Positions 11,106 through 19,767 of a stretch of DNA of 64,000 nt are shown here, one piece after another. The DNA comes from an uncultured Ruthenibacterium sp. (GTDB taxonomy: Bacteria; Bacillota; Clostridia; Oscillospirales; Ruminococcaceae). The translations under genes and the position numbers were made by a program. Numbering within the stretch: the first letter of the stretch is position 1; the number at the start of each line of letters is the position of its first letter. The DNA is taken from NCBI GenBank assembly GCA_944386565.1, contig CALXBO010000003.1:46661-110660 (forward strand), in the 5' to 3' direction. The notes under the pieces are model-generated. The model did no database searches. It saw nothing but the letters and a program-made list of their open reading frames with translations, and had not been told where the DNA came from.

Positions 11106-11127
11106 TTTAAGAACACATCCTTTCCGA

Positions 11128-11556
11128 TTACCAGATCGCGTGCCGGTCCACCGGCGTCGACAGAATGATCTGTGTGCTCGTGTGCCCGAGCGACTGGAAG
11201 CGGTTGATGATCTCATCGAGCGCCACCATGTCCGAGCAGCTCACCTTCACGAGATAGCTGTACGCGCCCGTCACGTGGTAGCACTGGGCCACGTTCGCCA
11301 GTGTCTGCACGAGCGTCAGAAACGCCGACCGGTCGGACTGCGGCACGGTGATGCTGATGAGCGCGTCCACGTGCGCTTTTGTCAGAGCCTTGCCGGGAAC
11401 GACCGTGTACCCCGCGATCACGCCGCCCTTTTCCATGCGCCGGATGCGCTCCGAAACGGCCGGCGAGGTGAGCGAAACGCGCGCCGAAATCTCCTTCACC
11501 GTCATGCGCGCATCCTTTTCGAGCAGGCGAAGGATCTGTCTGTCAATGTCATCCAT
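11128..11556 (-). CDS. Lrp/AsnC-family transcriptional regulator
   Basis: 142-residue regulator: an N-terminal winged helix (MDDIDRQILRLLEKDARMTVKEISARV, recognition helix SPAVSERIRRME) and a C-terminal RAM ligand-binding/oligomerisation domain (about 65-142, ending near QIILSTPVDRHAIW). The ATG at 11556 is placed 11 bases from AGAAGG; an in-frame GTG at 11568 is possible. It lies 22 bases upstream of the FMN reductase gene on the same strand, so the pair is probably one operon. The effector is likely an amino acid by family analogy; nothing in the sequence shows which. Confidence 0.9.
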   Translation of the reverse strand: MDDIDRQILRLLEKDARMTVKEISARVSLTSPAVSERIRRMEKGGVIAGYTVVPGKALTKAHVDALISITVPQSDRSAFLTLVQTLANVAQCYHVTGAYSYLVKVSCSDMVALDEIINRFQSLGHTSTQIILSTPVDRHAIW

Positions 11557-11655
11557 ACGAAATGTCACCTTCTGAAAATTTGAATGTTTGAAAGCAATTT
11601 GACAGCTCCGCAGGCACTAAATAAATTGCGGAACCGCTTTTTTCAGTTTTTCTTT

Positions 11656-11684
11656 ATTATATTAAATAATGAGGGAAAAGTAAA
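11656..11684 (-). promoter_or_regulatory. Sigma-A promoter of the Lrp-FMN reductase operon
   Basis: Minus-strand TTTACT (11679-11684), 17-base spacer, perfect TATAAT (11656-11661). The gap 11557-11877 (321 bases) otherwise holds an A/T-rich stretch and, at its far end, the hflX terminator. I see no RNA gene in it. Confidence 0.75.
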
Positions 11685-11830
11685 GAACAAAACACAGTAA
11701 AGAGGGCGCTCACAAACTTGACACAAACCCCGAAACATGCAAAAATGTAAGTGCTCTGAGGACACTTCTCCTCGTCGAGCCTGAAATTTTGACATCAACT
11801 TTCTTTATACTTTCCCACCCCTCTTATGTA

Positions 11831-11857
11831 AAAAGGGCCGCGTTTCGCGGCCCTTTT
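11831..11857 (-). terminator. hflX terminator
   Basis: 12-bp perfect stem AAAAGGGCCGCG / CGCGGCCCTTTT with a TTT loop. T residues follow on the minus strand, 20 bases beyond the hflX stop. Confidence 0.9.
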
Positions 11858-11877
11858 TACGTTGTCCGAAAATGGTT

Positions 11878-13125
11878 TCAGTCCGTCAGATACGGCGTGA
11901 AGAGGTGCAGGTCCGACGCCTTGACGATGCCCTCCACCACGACGCCGTTTTCGGCGTATTCCTCGCGCAGCACCGTGCCGTTTTCGCGCATGTGCGCCGC
12001 GAGCGACAGCCTGTCGTACGGCAGCAGCACCGTGACGCGCCGCACGCGGGATGAGAGCATCTCGTCGAGCTTATTCAAAAGCGCGTCGATGCCGTAGCCC
12101 GTCGCGGCGCTCGTGCGCACGGCGGACGTGTCGAACGGCAGCGCGGCGGCCGCGAGGTCGCACTTGTTGTACACCGTCAGCGCGGGGATGTCCTCGCAGC
12201 CCAGCGACGCGAGCACCTCGTCCGTCACGGCGAGCTGCGAGGCGCTGTCCGGGTCGGACGCGTCGCACACGCGCACGATGATATCGGCGAAGGCGGCCTC
12301 CTCCAGCGTCGAGCGGAACGCGTCCACGAGGTGGTGCGGCAGGCGGCTCACAAAGCCGACCGTGTCCACCGCCACGCACGCGAGGCCCGAGGGAAGCGTC
12401 AGGCGGCGAGCCGTGGGGTCGAGCGTTGCAAACAGCATGTCGGCGGCCATCACGTCCGAGCCGCACAGGCGGTTCAGCAGACTCGACTTGCCCACGTTCG
12501 TGTAGCCCACGAGCGCGATGACCGGCACGCCGCTCTTCTGGCGGCTTCGGCGCGTCTCGGCGCGGCGGCGCTCCAGTTCCTCCAGCTTCTGCGACAGCGC
12601 CTCGATGCGCCGGCGCACATGGCGGCGGTCGTACTCGAGCTTCGACTCGCCCGCGCCGCGCCGCGCGCCCGCGCCGCCGCCACCGCCGCCGCCCTGGCGC
12701 GACAGGCTTTCGCCCAGCCCCGCAAGGCGCGGCAGGCGGTAGCGCAGCGTCGCCAGTTCCGTCTGCACGCGGCCCTCGCTCGTCACGGCGCGGTTTTTGA
12801 AAATTTCCAGAATGAGCATCGTGCGGTCGATGACCGGCACTTCCAGAATGGCCTCCAGATTGCGGATCTGGCTGCCCGACAGCTCCGCGTCAAAAACGGC
12901 GGCCTCGGCGCCGAGGTTCAGGCACAGCATGCGCCCCTCGGCCAGCCGCCCCTCTCCGAGATACGTCGCCGCCTCGGGCACGGCGCGTTTTTGCACCAGT
13001 TCGCCCACGGCCTCCATGTTGTTCGCCTCGGCCAGCGCCGACAGTTCCTCCATGCTCTTTTCCATGTCGTACTCCCCGAGGTCCAGCCCGAACAGCACGA
13101 CGCGCACGCGTCCTTCCTCCGTCAT
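11878..13125 (-). CDS. hflX: Ribosome-associated GTPase HflX
   Basis: GTPase that binds the 50S subunit and splits stalled ribosomes under stress. In 415 residues: an N-terminal HflX domain (ATYLGEGRLAE near 53-63), a glycine-rich linker (145-160) that is longer in pure glycines than usual, a coiled coil (165-195), and a G domain with G1 GYTNVGKSS (207-215), G3 DTVGF (254-258) and NKCD as G4. The C-terminal domain ends the protein. The start is ATG with AAGGAG upstream. It is monocistronic, between its own promoter and a terminator. Confidence 0.95.
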   Translation of the reverse strand: MTEEGRVRVVLFGLDLGEYDMEKSMEELSALAEANNMEAVGELVQKRAVPEAATYLGEGRLAEGRMLCLNLGAEAAVFDAELSGSQIRNLEAILEVPVIDRTMLILEIFKNRAVTSEGRVQTELATLRYRLPRLAGLGESLSRQGGGGGGGAGARRGAGESKLEYDRRHVRRRIEALSQKLEELERRRAETRRSRQKSGVPVIALVGYTNVGKSSLLNRLCGSDVMAADMLFATLDPTARRLTLPSGLACVAVDTVGFVSRLPHHLVDAFRSTLEEAAFADIIVRVCDASDPDSASQLAVTDEVLASLGCEDIPALTVYNKCDLAAAALPFDTSAVRTSAATGYGIDALLNKLDEMLSSRVRRVTVLLPYDRLSLAAHMRENGTVLREEYAENGVVVEGIVKASDLHLFTPYLTD

Positions 13126-13181
13126 CCGTTTTCTCCTTTTTCACAGACCGCGCCGCGCGGCGCGGGAAATTTCACACTCCT

Positions 13182-13210
13182 ATCATAAAAAGACGGCGAA
13201 ACCTTGTCAA
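13182..13210 (-). promoter_or_regulatory. hflX promoter
   Basis: Minus-strand TTGACA (13205-13210), 17-base spacer, TATGAT (13182-13187). A GC-rich hairpin (near 13150-13164) lies in the leader. Confidence 0.85.
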
Positions 13211-13216
13211 CGCCTT

Positions 13217-13245
13217 TTGCTTTCCCCGCACAGATGTGGTATAAT
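13217..13245 (+). promoter_or_regulatory. proB promoter
   Basis: TTGCTT (13217-13222), 17-base spacer, perfect TATAAT (13240-13245) with an extended TGG before it. It is back to back with the hflX promoter, only six bases separating the two -35 elements. Confidence 0.8.
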
Positions 13246-13284
13246 AAAAAGCCAGCACATCAAGGAAAGAGAGAGTCACCCGCT

Positions 13285-14058
13285 ATGCGTCTTGTCGTCA
13301 AGGTAGGAACTTCCACGCTGTCCCATCACACGGGCAACATCAACATCATGCGTGTGGAAAAGCTGTGCCGCACGCTGTCGGACATCAAGAATGCGGGATA
13401 CGAGGTGCTGCTCGTCAGCTCCGGCGCCATCGGCATGGGCGTGGGCAAGCTGCCGCTCACCGAGCGCCCGAAGGACATGGCCACCAAGCAGGCGGCCGCG
13501 GCCGTCGGCCAGTGCGAGCTGATGTACCGCTACGATAAGCTCTTCTCCGAATACAACCACACCGTGGCGCAGATCCTGCTCACGGGCGAGGACCTGCAGG
13601 ACGATACGCGCCGCCGCAACATCGACGCGACGCTCGAGCGCCTGCTCGAACTCGGCGCGCTGCCCATCATCAACGAGAACGACACCGTCGCCACCGAGCA
13701 GATCGCCGTGGGCGACAACGACACGCTCTCGGCCATCGTCGCCGTGAACGTCCGGGCCGACCTGCTCGTCATCCTCACGGACATCGACGGCCTGTACGAC
13801 TCCGACCCGCGCCGCAACCCGGATGCGAAGCTCATCCGCGAGTTGCACGCCATCACGCCGGACATCCTCGCCAAAGCGGGGGGCGCGGGCACGAGCCGCG
13901 GCACCGGCGGCATGGCCACCAAACTCACGGCCGCGCGCATCTGCATGGACAGCGGCATCCCCGTCGTCATTGCCAACGGGCGCGACCCGCTGTGCCTGTA
14001 CGACATCATGGAAGGGAAAAGCGTCGGCACGCGCTTCGTGCCGCCTGAAATGAGGTGA
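13285..14058 (+). CDS. proB: Glutamate 5-kinase, without PUA domain
   Basis: First step of proline synthesis: phosphorylates glutamate at the gamma carboxyl. At 257 residues it is the short form, ending after the amino-acid-kinase domain with no C-terminal PUA domain. Motifs: [10 protein letters not shown] at the N-terminus (ATP site), [24 protein letters not shown] and [14 protein letters not shown] near the end. The ATG at 13285 has AAGGAAAGAGAG upstream; the frame is open earlier, but that part overlaps the promoter. It is followed within six bases by proA. Feedback inhibition by proline is usual for the family. Confidence 0.95.
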   Translation: MRLVVKVGTSTLSHHTGNINIMRVEKLCRTLSDIKNAGYEVLLVSSGAIGMGVGKLPLTERPKDMATKQAAAAVGQCELMYRYDKLFSEYNHTVAQILLTGEDLQDDTRRRNIDATLERLLELGALPIINENDTVATEQIAVGDNDTLSAIVAVNVRADLLVILTDIDGLYDSDPRRNPDAKLIRELHAITPDILAKAGGAGTSRGTGGMATKLTAARICMDSGIPVVIANGRDPLCLYDIMEGKSVGTRFVPPEMR

Positions 14059-14063
14059 ATCCC

Positions 14064-15299
14064 ATGACCACCAGCGAGATCCTCACACGCGCCAAAGAGG
14101 CAAAGAGCTTCGGCACCGCGCTGGACACCGGCGAGAAAAACCGTCTGCTGCTCGCGATGGCGGACAGTCTTGAGGCGCACGCAGGCGATATCCTCGCCGC
14201 CAACGCCGAGGACGTCGCGCGCGCCGAGGGCGTCATCGCCCCGGTGATGATCGACCGCCTGCTGCTCACGCCGGAGCGCATCAGAGCCATGGCGGACGGC
14301 GTGCGCGCCGTCGCGGCTCTGCCCGATCCGGTGGGTGAGGTCGTCGAGGAGCGCACGCTCGAAAACGGCCTTGCGCTGCGCCGCGTGCGCGTGCCGATGG
14401 GCGTCATCGCCATCATCTACGAGAGCCGCCCCAACGTCACGAGCGACGCCGCGGCGCTGTGCCTCAAAAGCGGCAGCGCGTGCGTGCTGCGCGGCGGCAA
14501 GGAGGCGTTCTGCTCGAACAACGCCGTCGTCGAAGCGCTGCGCGCGGCCCTGCGGGGCTGCGGCGCGCCCGAAGCGCTCGTCAGCCTCGTGCAGGACACG
14601 ACGCGCGCCAGCTCCACCGAACTGATGGGCGCGCGCGGCCTTGTGGACCTGCTCATCCCGCGCGGCGGCGCGGGGCTCATCCGCGCGTGCGTCGAGAACG
14701 CGAAAGTGCCCTGCATCGAGACGGGCACGGGCATCTGCCACGTGTATGTGGACAAATCCGCCGACCTCGCGATGGCCGAGCGCATCGTGTACAACGCCAA
14801 GACGAGCCGACCGTCGGTGTGCAACGCCGCCGAGGTGTGCCTTGTGCACAGGGACGTCGCGGCCGAATTTTTGCCGCGCATGAAGCGCGCGCTCGACGAA
14901 AAGCACGTCGAGCTGCGCCTGTGCCCGCGCGCCGCGGCCGTCATCGACGGCACGCCCGCCGGCCCGGACGACTTCGACACCGAATTCCTCGACTACATCC
15001 TCGCGGTGCGCGTCGTGGACAGCCTTGAGGATGCCGTCGCGCACATCGCGCGCCACTCCACCGGCCACTCCGAGGCCATCGTCACGTCGGACGAAGCGGC
15101 GGCCGCGAAGTTCACGCGCGCGGTCGATTCTGCGGCCGTGTACGTCAACGCGTCCACGCGCTTCACGGACGGCGGCGTGTTCGGCCTCGGCTGTGAAATG
15201 GGAATCTCCACGCAGAAGCTCCACGCGCGCGGCCCGATGGGCCTGCGCGAACTGACCAGCAGCAAATACATTCTCACCGGCACGGGTCAGGTGCGGTGA
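14064..15299 (+). CDS. proA: Gamma-glutamyl phosphate reductase
   Basis: Reduces the product of ProB with NADPH to glutamate semialdehyde. 411 residues, the normal length. The aldehyde-dehydrogenase fold shows the signature around the catalytic cysteine in [11 protein letters not shown], the [18 protein letters not shown] nucleotide region, and the C-terminal [16 protein letters not shown] motif. The ATG at 14064 has GAGGTG seven bases upstream; a GTG at 14055 is in frame but poorly spaced. It forms an operon with proB and the membrane protein that follows. Confidence 0.96.
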   Translation: MTTSEILTRAKEAKSFGTALDTGEKNRLLLAMADSLEAHAGDILAANAEDVARAEGVIAPVMIDRLLLTPERIRAMADGVRAVAALPDPVGEVVEERTLENGLALRRVRVPMGVIAIIYESRPNVTSDAAALCLKSGSACVLRGGKEAFCSNNAVVEALRAALRGCGAPEALVSLVQDTTRASSTELMGARGLVDLLIPRGGAGLIRACVENAKVPCIETGTGICHVYVDKSADLAMAERIVYNAKTSRPSVCNAAEVCLVHRDVAAEFLPRMKRALDEKHVELRLCPRAAAVIDGTPAGPDDFDTEFLDYILAVRVVDSLEDAVAHIARHSTGHSEAIVTSDEAAAAKFTRAVDSAAVYVNASTRFTDGGVFGLGCEMGISTQKLHARGPMGLRELTSSKYILTGTGQVR

Positions 15300-15324
15300 G
15301 TCCCCGAAAAGGAGGAAACGACCA

Positions 15325-16134
15325 ATGGCAAAGACAAACGACGCGATGGCTCAGCAGCGCGCTCTGCGCCGCCGCCGGCGCTCGAGACAGCTTCTCGGCG
15401 CGGTGGTGTGCCTGCTGGTCGTCATCGGCGCGGTGAGCGTCGTGACGACGGGTGCGGGCCTTGTGGCCAAAGCGTTTGACGACACCGACGAGAAGCTCGC
15501 CTACGAGCAGCGCCTGATGACGCTTGTCGGCTTCGACCCCGTCCCGTTCGACTCGCTCGACGAGGCCAACCAGAACACGCTGCTCTCGGCGCTCATCTGG
15601 GAGACGCTCGCGAACGTCGACAAGGACGCGCTCGAGCACGACGACCTCGGCGCCCCGTACCTGCCGACGCTGGAGCTCGACAAGACGGCTGCGTCGCTCT
15701 ACGGGCCGGACTACAAATTCACGTATGAGACCTTCGAGGACCGCGGCCTGACGTACACCTACGACGAAGAGCGCAGCGCATTCCTCGTGCCCATCACCTC
15801 GGCCATCAGCGACTACTACCCGCAGGTGGAGAAGATCCGCCGCGAGGGCGACACGCAGCGCGTGACGGTGGGCTACCTCTCGCAGTACAACGAGGACGGC
15901 AGCCTCATCCTGAACACGTCCGAGATCACGCCCGTGAAGTATTACGACTATATCTTCACCCGCAACGACGGAAACTATTACCTGTCCGCCATTGTATCGA
16001 GCGAGATGACGGCGTCTTCGTCCGCGGAGGACGCCGATTCCGCGGCATCCGTGCCGAACGCACAGGATCAGCTCATGGAGCAGCTCGCTCCGGAAACGGA
16101 CTCTCAGGTATCCTCTGATTCTGCGGCGGAATAA
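15325..16134 (+). CDS. Single-pass membrane protein of unknown function
   Basis: 269-residue protein with a short basic cytoplasmic N-terminus (RALRRRRRSRQ), one transmembrane helix (about 23-47), and an extracytoplasmic domain of about 215 residues ending in a Ser/Ala/Glu-rich tail. The helix is followed by an acidic region. I recognise no family. It starts 25 bases after proA with GGAGG upstream, so it is probably transcribed with proBA, but nothing ties it to proline synthesis. It ends at a strong terminator. Confidence 0.6.
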   Translation: MAKTNDAMAQQRALRRRRRSRQLLGAVVCLLVVIGAVSVVTTGAGLVAKAFDDTDEKLAYEQRLMTLVGFDPVPFDSLDEANQNTLLSALIWETLANVDKDALEHDDLGAPYLPTLELDKTAASLYGPDYKFTYETFEDRGLTYTYDEERSAFLVPITSAISDYYPQVEKIRREGDTQRVTVGYLSQYNEDGSLILNTSEITPVKYYDYIFTRNDGNYYLSAIVSSEMTASSSAEDADSAASVPNAQDQLMEQLAPETDSQVSSDSAAE

Positions 16135-16138
16135 CGCA

Positions 16139-16178
16139 AAAAACAAGCGCCGCCGGCGGGAACATCCCGCCGGCGGCG
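16139..16178. terminator. Bidirectional terminator
   Basis: 13-bp perfect stem CGCCGCCGGCGGG / CCCGCCGGCGGCG (16148-16160 and 16166-16178). A T run lies on the minus strand and a T-rich tail on the plus strand. It separates the proBA operon from the convergent bioY. Confidence 0.85.
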
Positions 16179-16194
16179 TCCGTTTCTTCTGATG

Positions 16195-16728
16195 TTACAG
16201 TCCGGCTTTCGCCATCCGCGCGCTCAGCACCTTGCAGAAGCTGTACGCCGCCACGCCCTTCACGATGTCGGGCACGACGAACGGCGTCACGCACGCCGCA
16301 AGGCTCTGCGCCAGCGTGTACGGCATCACGGCCATGAACCACGCCGTGCCGAGCGCGTAACACACCGCGAGCCCCGCGGCCATCCAGATGCCCGTGCGCA
16401 CGGGATGCATCCCGCCGCGCGCGCCCAGCGCCGTGAGCACCGCCGTGAACAGATAGCCGAAGATGTAGCCGCCCGTCGGCCCGAACAGCACGGCCGGGCC
16501 GCCCGAAAAGCCCGCGAACACCGGCACGCCGAAGCCGCCGAGCACGATGTACGCCGCCACGCTGCCCGCCGCGTACGGCACGGGCAGCAGAAGCCCCGTC
16601 AGATACGCGCCCAGCACCGCCAGGTTGAACGGCACCGGCCCGATGGACAGCTGCACCTGCGATAAGATCGCCATCAGCGCCGTCATCATCGCGGCCGCCG
16701 TCAGTTCGCGCGTTTTTCCTTGTCTCAT
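16195..16728 (-). CDS. bioY: Biotin transporter substrate-binding (S) component BioY
   Basis: 177-residue integral membrane protein with six predicted helices. BioY features include the N-terminal LTAAAMMTALMAILSQ helix, PVPFNLAVLGAYLTGLLLP, and the GGFGVPVFAGFSGGPAVLFGPTGGYIFGYLF segment that lines the biotin pocket. It works with an ECF module (A, A', T), which is not encoded nearby, or alone. The ATG overlaps the birA stop (ATGA at 16725-16728), so translation is coupled to the repressor/ligase. Expression should fall when biotin is plentiful, because of the operator at 17743-17774. Confidence 0.93.
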   Translation of the reverse strand: MRQGKTRELTAAAMMTALMAILSQVQLSIGPVPFNLAVLGAYLTGLLLPVPYAAGSVAAYIVLGGFGVPVFAGFSGGPAVLFGPTGGYIFGYLFTAVLTALGARGGMHPVRTGIWMAAGLAVCYALGTAWFMAVMPYTLAQSLAACVTPFVVPDIVKGVAAYSFCKVLSARMAKAGL

Positions 16729-17696
16729 GAGAAATCCCCCCGGATGCTGATTTCCCCGAACGAGAGCTCTTCCGTCTCTCCCGAGGGCAGCCGCACGATC
16801 AGATGCCCTTCGTCGGTGATGGACTCGGCGTGCGCGGGGTGCTGCACGCCGTTCTGGATCACAATGACGTCCCGCCCCGGAACGATGTTCCGCGCGCGGT
16901 ACTCCTCCATGAACGCCGGGCCGGAGAGCTCCCCGCACAGCGAGAACAGCTCGTTTGCCACTGCCGCCGCGATCGCGCAGCGCGGCACCGGCTCGCCCTC
17001 GTCGAAGATCGCCCCGGCGATGTCCCGGATCTCCGGCGCAAAGCCGCCTTCCGGCTCGCGCAGGTTCAGCCCGATGCCCACGACGATGAAATCCACGCCG
17101 CCCGTCTCCATGTCGGCGCTCGCCTCGGTGAGGATGCCCACGCACTTGCGCCCGGCGCGGTACACGTCGTTCACCCATTTGATGACGAGATGCTTGCCGC
17201 ACTCGGACTCCAGCGCCCGGCACACCGCCACGGCGGCGGCGCTCGTGATGCGCGCCGCGTCGCCCATCGGCAGCGCGCTGCGCACCACCATCGTCAGGTA
17301 CAGCCCCGTCCCGTGCGGCGACACGAAGCTGCGCCCGCGCCGTCCGCGCCCGGCCGTCTGGCAGTCGGACACCACCAGCGTGCCGTGCGGCGCGCCCGCC
17401 GCGGCCAGCTCCTTCGCCGTCAGGTTCGTGGAGGCCACCTCGTCGTAGACGTACACGGGCGCGCCCGTGCGCAGCAGCGGCGCGATGCCCTCGGCCGACA
17501 GCCGCTGGCTGTCCGCGCGCAGCGTGTAGCCGCGGTTCGTCACGGCCTCGATGGCGTGGCCCTCGGCTTTCAGATCGCGCACCGCTTTCCACACCGCCGC
17601 GCGCGACACGCCGAGCGACCGCGCCAGCACCTCGCCGGACACCGCCTCGCCCCGCTTTTCCTCCAACCGGGCAAGCACACGCTGTTTTGTCGTCAT
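16725..17696 (-). CDS. birA: Bifunctional biotin operon repressor / biotin-protein ligase
   Basis: 323 residues. The N-terminal winged helix (about 1-60; GEVLARSLGVSRAAVWKAVRDLKAEG) makes it the group-II, DNA-binding form. The ligase domain has SQRLSAEGI, the adenylate loop GRGRRGRSFVSPHGTGLYLT near 117-135, and KWVNDVYRAGRKCVGIL; a C-terminal beta domain follows. It makes biotinyl-5'-AMP, loads it on carboxylase carriers, and as holo-repressor binds DNA. It is first in the birA-bioY operon. The operator over its own promoter indicates autoregulation. Confidence 0.95.
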   Translation of the reverse strand: MTTKQRVLARLEEKRGEAVSGEVLARSLGVSRAAVWKAVRDLKAEGHAIEAVTNRGYTLRADSQRLSAEGIAPLLRTGAPVYVYDEVASTNLTAKELAAAGAPHGTLVVSDCQTAGRGRRGRSFVSPHGTGLYLTMVVRSALPMGDAARITSAAAVAVCRALESECGKHLVIKWVNDVYRAGRKCVGILTEASADMETGGVDFIVVGIGLNLREPEGGFAPEIRDIAGAIFDEGEPVPRCAIAAAVANELFSLCGELSGPAFMEEYRARNIVPGRDVIVIQNGVQHPAHAESITDEGHLIVRLPSGETEELSFGEISIRGDFS

Positions 17697-17715
17697 TGCC
17701 GATCCACCTCTCTGT

Positions 17716-17744
17716 TTGTCAGTGTAGCGAAAAAATGCTATATT
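17716..17744 (+). promoter_or_regulatory. hemW promoter
   Basis: TTGTCA (17716-17721), 17-base spacer, TATATT (17739-17744). The -10 overlaps the left arm of the BirA operator by two bases, so BirA binding should also affect this promoter. Confidence 0.7.
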
Positions 17745-17749
17745 GTCAA
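17721..17749 (-). promoter_or_regulatory. birA-bioY promoter
   Basis: Minus-strand TTGACA (17744-17749), 17-base spacer, TACACT (17721-17726). The -35 lies inside the BirA operator. Confidence 0.85.
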
Positions 17750-17774
17750 CGATAAAAACGATTCAGGTTTACAA
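17743..17774. promoter_or_regulatory. BirA operator
   Basis: TTGTCAAC, 16 bases, GTTTACAA. This matches the bipartite BirA box (TTGTWAAC-N14-16-GTTWACAA) with a single departure in the left arm. It covers the birA -35 and touches the hemW -10. Its place in front of birA itself supports the assignment. Confidence 0.85.
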
Positions 17775-17800
17775 TTTTTGCGCCGAAAAGGAGAATCACC

Positions 17801-18883
17801 GTGCTCGGACTGTACATCCACATCCCGTACTGCCGCTCGAAGTGCGCGTACTGCGACTTTGCCTCCGCCGCCGTCAAGGGCGGCGTGCCGGACGAATACG
17901 TCGACGCCGTGCTGCGCGAGCTGTGGCGCTTTTCGCCCTGCGGCTCCACGCCGCTGCGGCCCGACACTGTCTACCTCGGCGGCGGTACGCCGTCGCTGCT
18001 CACGCCGCGGCAGGTGTCGCGCATCCTCGACGCCGCCGGCCCCGTGCCGGGCGCGGAGATCACGCTCGAGGCAAACCCCGACACCGTCACGCGCGACGTG
18101 CTCGCGGGTTTCCGTGCCGCAGGGGTCAACCGTCTGTCGGTCGGCGTGCAGACGGCAAGCGACGAGAGCCTGCGCCGCATCGGCCGCCGCCACACCGCCG
18201 CCGAGGCGGCGCGGACGCTGAAAGACGCGCGCGCCGCGGGCTTTGAGAACATCAGCGGCGATATCATGCTCGCGCTGCCGCACTACACGGCGGACGAGAT
18301 GCGCGACACGGTCGCGCTGCTCGCCGGGGAGTGCACGCACATCAGTGCGTATCTTCTCAAGATCGAGCCGGACACCGTGTTCGGCCGCCGCGCGCCCGAC
18401 GGCGTGCCCGGCGACGACGAGGCCGCGGATTTTTACCTCGCGTGCGTGGATGAGCTCGCCGCGCGCGGCTACCGCCAGTACGAGATCTCGAACTTCGCGC
18501 AGCCGGGCTTTGAGGGGCGGCACAACCTGCTCTACTGGGACTGCCGGGACTATCTCGGCATCGGCCCGTCGGCGCACAGCTGCATGAGCGGCAAGCGGTT
18601 TTTCACGCCGCGCGGCACGGACGCATTCCTCCGCGCGGACGCCGTGTACACCCCGGACGGAGACTGCACCGCGCAGGACTACATCATGCTGCGTCTGCGC
18701 CTCGCCGAGGGGCTGTCGCTCGCAAAGCTGCAAGGCCGCTTCGGCGTTTCGCTCACGCCCGCGCAGACGGCTTTCTGCCGCTCGCTCGCGCAAAACGGCC
18801 TCGCCCGGTTCGACGGGGAGACCCTCTCGCTCACGCCGCGCGGGATGCTCGTTCAGAACTCCGTCCTCACGGAGCTGCTGTGA
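17801..18883 (+). CDS. hemW: HemW-type radical SAM protein (formerly coproporphyrinogen oxidase-like)
   Basis: 360-residue radical-SAM enzyme with the cluster motif CRSKCAYC at residues 11-18 (C-x3-C-x2-C), preceded by GLYIHIPY. GGGTPSLL and the VNRLSVGVQ strand follow, and the HemW C-terminal domain after that. It lacks the extra N-terminal residues and the fourth cysteine of genuine HemN, so heme chaperone activity is likelier than coproporphyrinogen oxidation. The start is GTG with AAAAGGAG eight bases upstream. It is transcribed divergently from birA and shares control DNA with it. Confidence 0.88.
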   Translation: MLGLYIHIPYCRSKCAYCDFASAAVKGGVPDEYVDAVLRELWRFSPCGSTPLRPDTVYLGGGTPSLLTPRQVSRILDAAGPVPGAEITLEANPDTVTRDVLAGFRAAGVNRLSVGVQTASDESLRRIGRRHTAAEAARTLKDARAAGFENISGDIMLALPHYTADEMRDTVALLAGECTHISAYLLKIEPDTVFGRRAPDGVPGDDEAADFYLACVDELAARGYRQYEISNFAQPGFEGRHNLLYWDCRDYLGIGPSAHSCMSGKRFFTPRGTDAFLRADAVYTPDGDCTAQDYIMLRLRLAEGLSLAKLQGRFGVSLTPAQTAFCRSLAQNGLARFDGETLSLTPRGMLVQNSVLTELL

Positions 18884-18887
18884 CTTC

Positions 18888-19532
18888 TCACTCCTGCGGC
18901 TTTGCGTCGAGATAGCCGTAGGGGATGATGTCCACGACTTCGGCCACGCCGTCGCGCATCCAGAACTCGGGGCTGATGTGCAGCTCGTAGCCGCAGCCCG
19001 CGTCGGCCATCCAGTGCTCGGGCGGGTACTTGGGGATGCCGCGCTGCGCCAGCATGCTCACGATGACGCCGCCGTGCGTCACGCACGCGGCCTCGTCGAT
19101 GCCCGACTTCATCATGTACTCGAACATGCCCATCAGAACACGCGAGCAGCGCGAGTGGAATTCCTTCGTGTTCTCGCCGCCCTTCGGCGTGTAGTGCGCG
19201 GCGGGGTCCATCCACAGCTTGAAGTGCTCGTCCTGCAACAGCTCCTGCATCGGACGGCCCTCAAACTCGCCGAAGCCCGCCTCGCGCAGATCCTGCAGGA
19301 TGATCTTGTTCGTGGCTTCGGGGAAGAGGATCTCCGCCGAGCCCAGCGCGCGCTTGAGCGGGCTGGAGAACACCGTCGCCACGCGCGGGAAGGGGAAGGC
19401 CTCCCGCAGTTCGCGCAGCTGCGCGATGCCCTGCTCGCACAGGGGCTCGTCGGTGCCGCTGCCCATGTAGATGCCGCGCAGATTTCCCTGCGTGATGCCG
19501 TGCCGGACGAGATACAGTCGGTAGTTTTTCAT
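18888..19532 (-). CDS. Histidine phosphatase superfamily (phosphoglycerate-mutase-like) protein
   Basis: 214-residue phosphatase with the phosphohistidine motif LVRHGITQGNLRG at residues 8-20 (RHG). Later come FSSPLKRALGSAEI, FGEFEGRP (the acid residue region), and the second catalytic histidine in ACVTHGGVIVSML. This resembles the cobalamin-pathway/CobC-like and GpmB-like branch, but there is no cobalamin gene nearby, so the substrate is open. The start is ATG with ACGGAG upstream. It runs convergently with hemW, with stops 4 bases apart and no clear terminator between them. Confidence 0.85.
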   Translation of the reverse strand: MKNYRLYLVRHGITQGNLRGIYMGSGTDEPLCEQGIAQLRELREAFPFPRVATVFSSPLKRALGSAEILFPEATNKIILQDLREAGFGEFEGRPMQELLQDEHFKLWMDPAAHYTPKGGENTKEFHSRCSRVLMGMFEYMMKSGIDEAACVTHGGVIVSMLAQRGIPKYPPEHWMADAGCGYELHISPEFWMRDGVAEVVDIIPYGYLDAKPQE

Positions 19533-19702
19533 GATGTCGCTCCGTTTCTGTTGAAAATTTTCACGAAAATTTCAATCTTTTTTTGGCTTAAATTGACAAA
19601 AGAAGTTCTATATTTTGCGCTGAGCGGATTTTCCGGCCCAAAGATGTAGTTTTGCGGGCGTTTTTTCTGCGCGTCCGCGCTGTTTTCCGGGCAAAAACGC
19701 TC

Positions 19703-19731
19703 TTTACAAACGGTTTTCGCTATAATATAAT
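19703..19731 (+). promoter_or_regulatory. Promoter of the XRE regulator
   Basis: TTTACA (19703-19708), 17-base spacer, TATAAT (19726-19731). The 19533-19767 gap is otherwise A/T-rich, non-coding DNA. Confidence 0.8.
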
Positions 19732-19767
19732 TTACAATATGTAAATACGATAGGGGTATCGCGTATT

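Noticed and set aside
11700..11820. TTGACA words upstream of the hflX terminator considered as plus-strand promoters
   Set aside because: The following -10 candidates are at 12-base spacing or absent, and no gene lies downstream on that strand.
16195..17592. A 465-codon frame joining bioY to sequence under birA
   Set aside because: Only the last 177 codons (from 16728) read as BioY; the upstream part is a shadow of birA in another frame.
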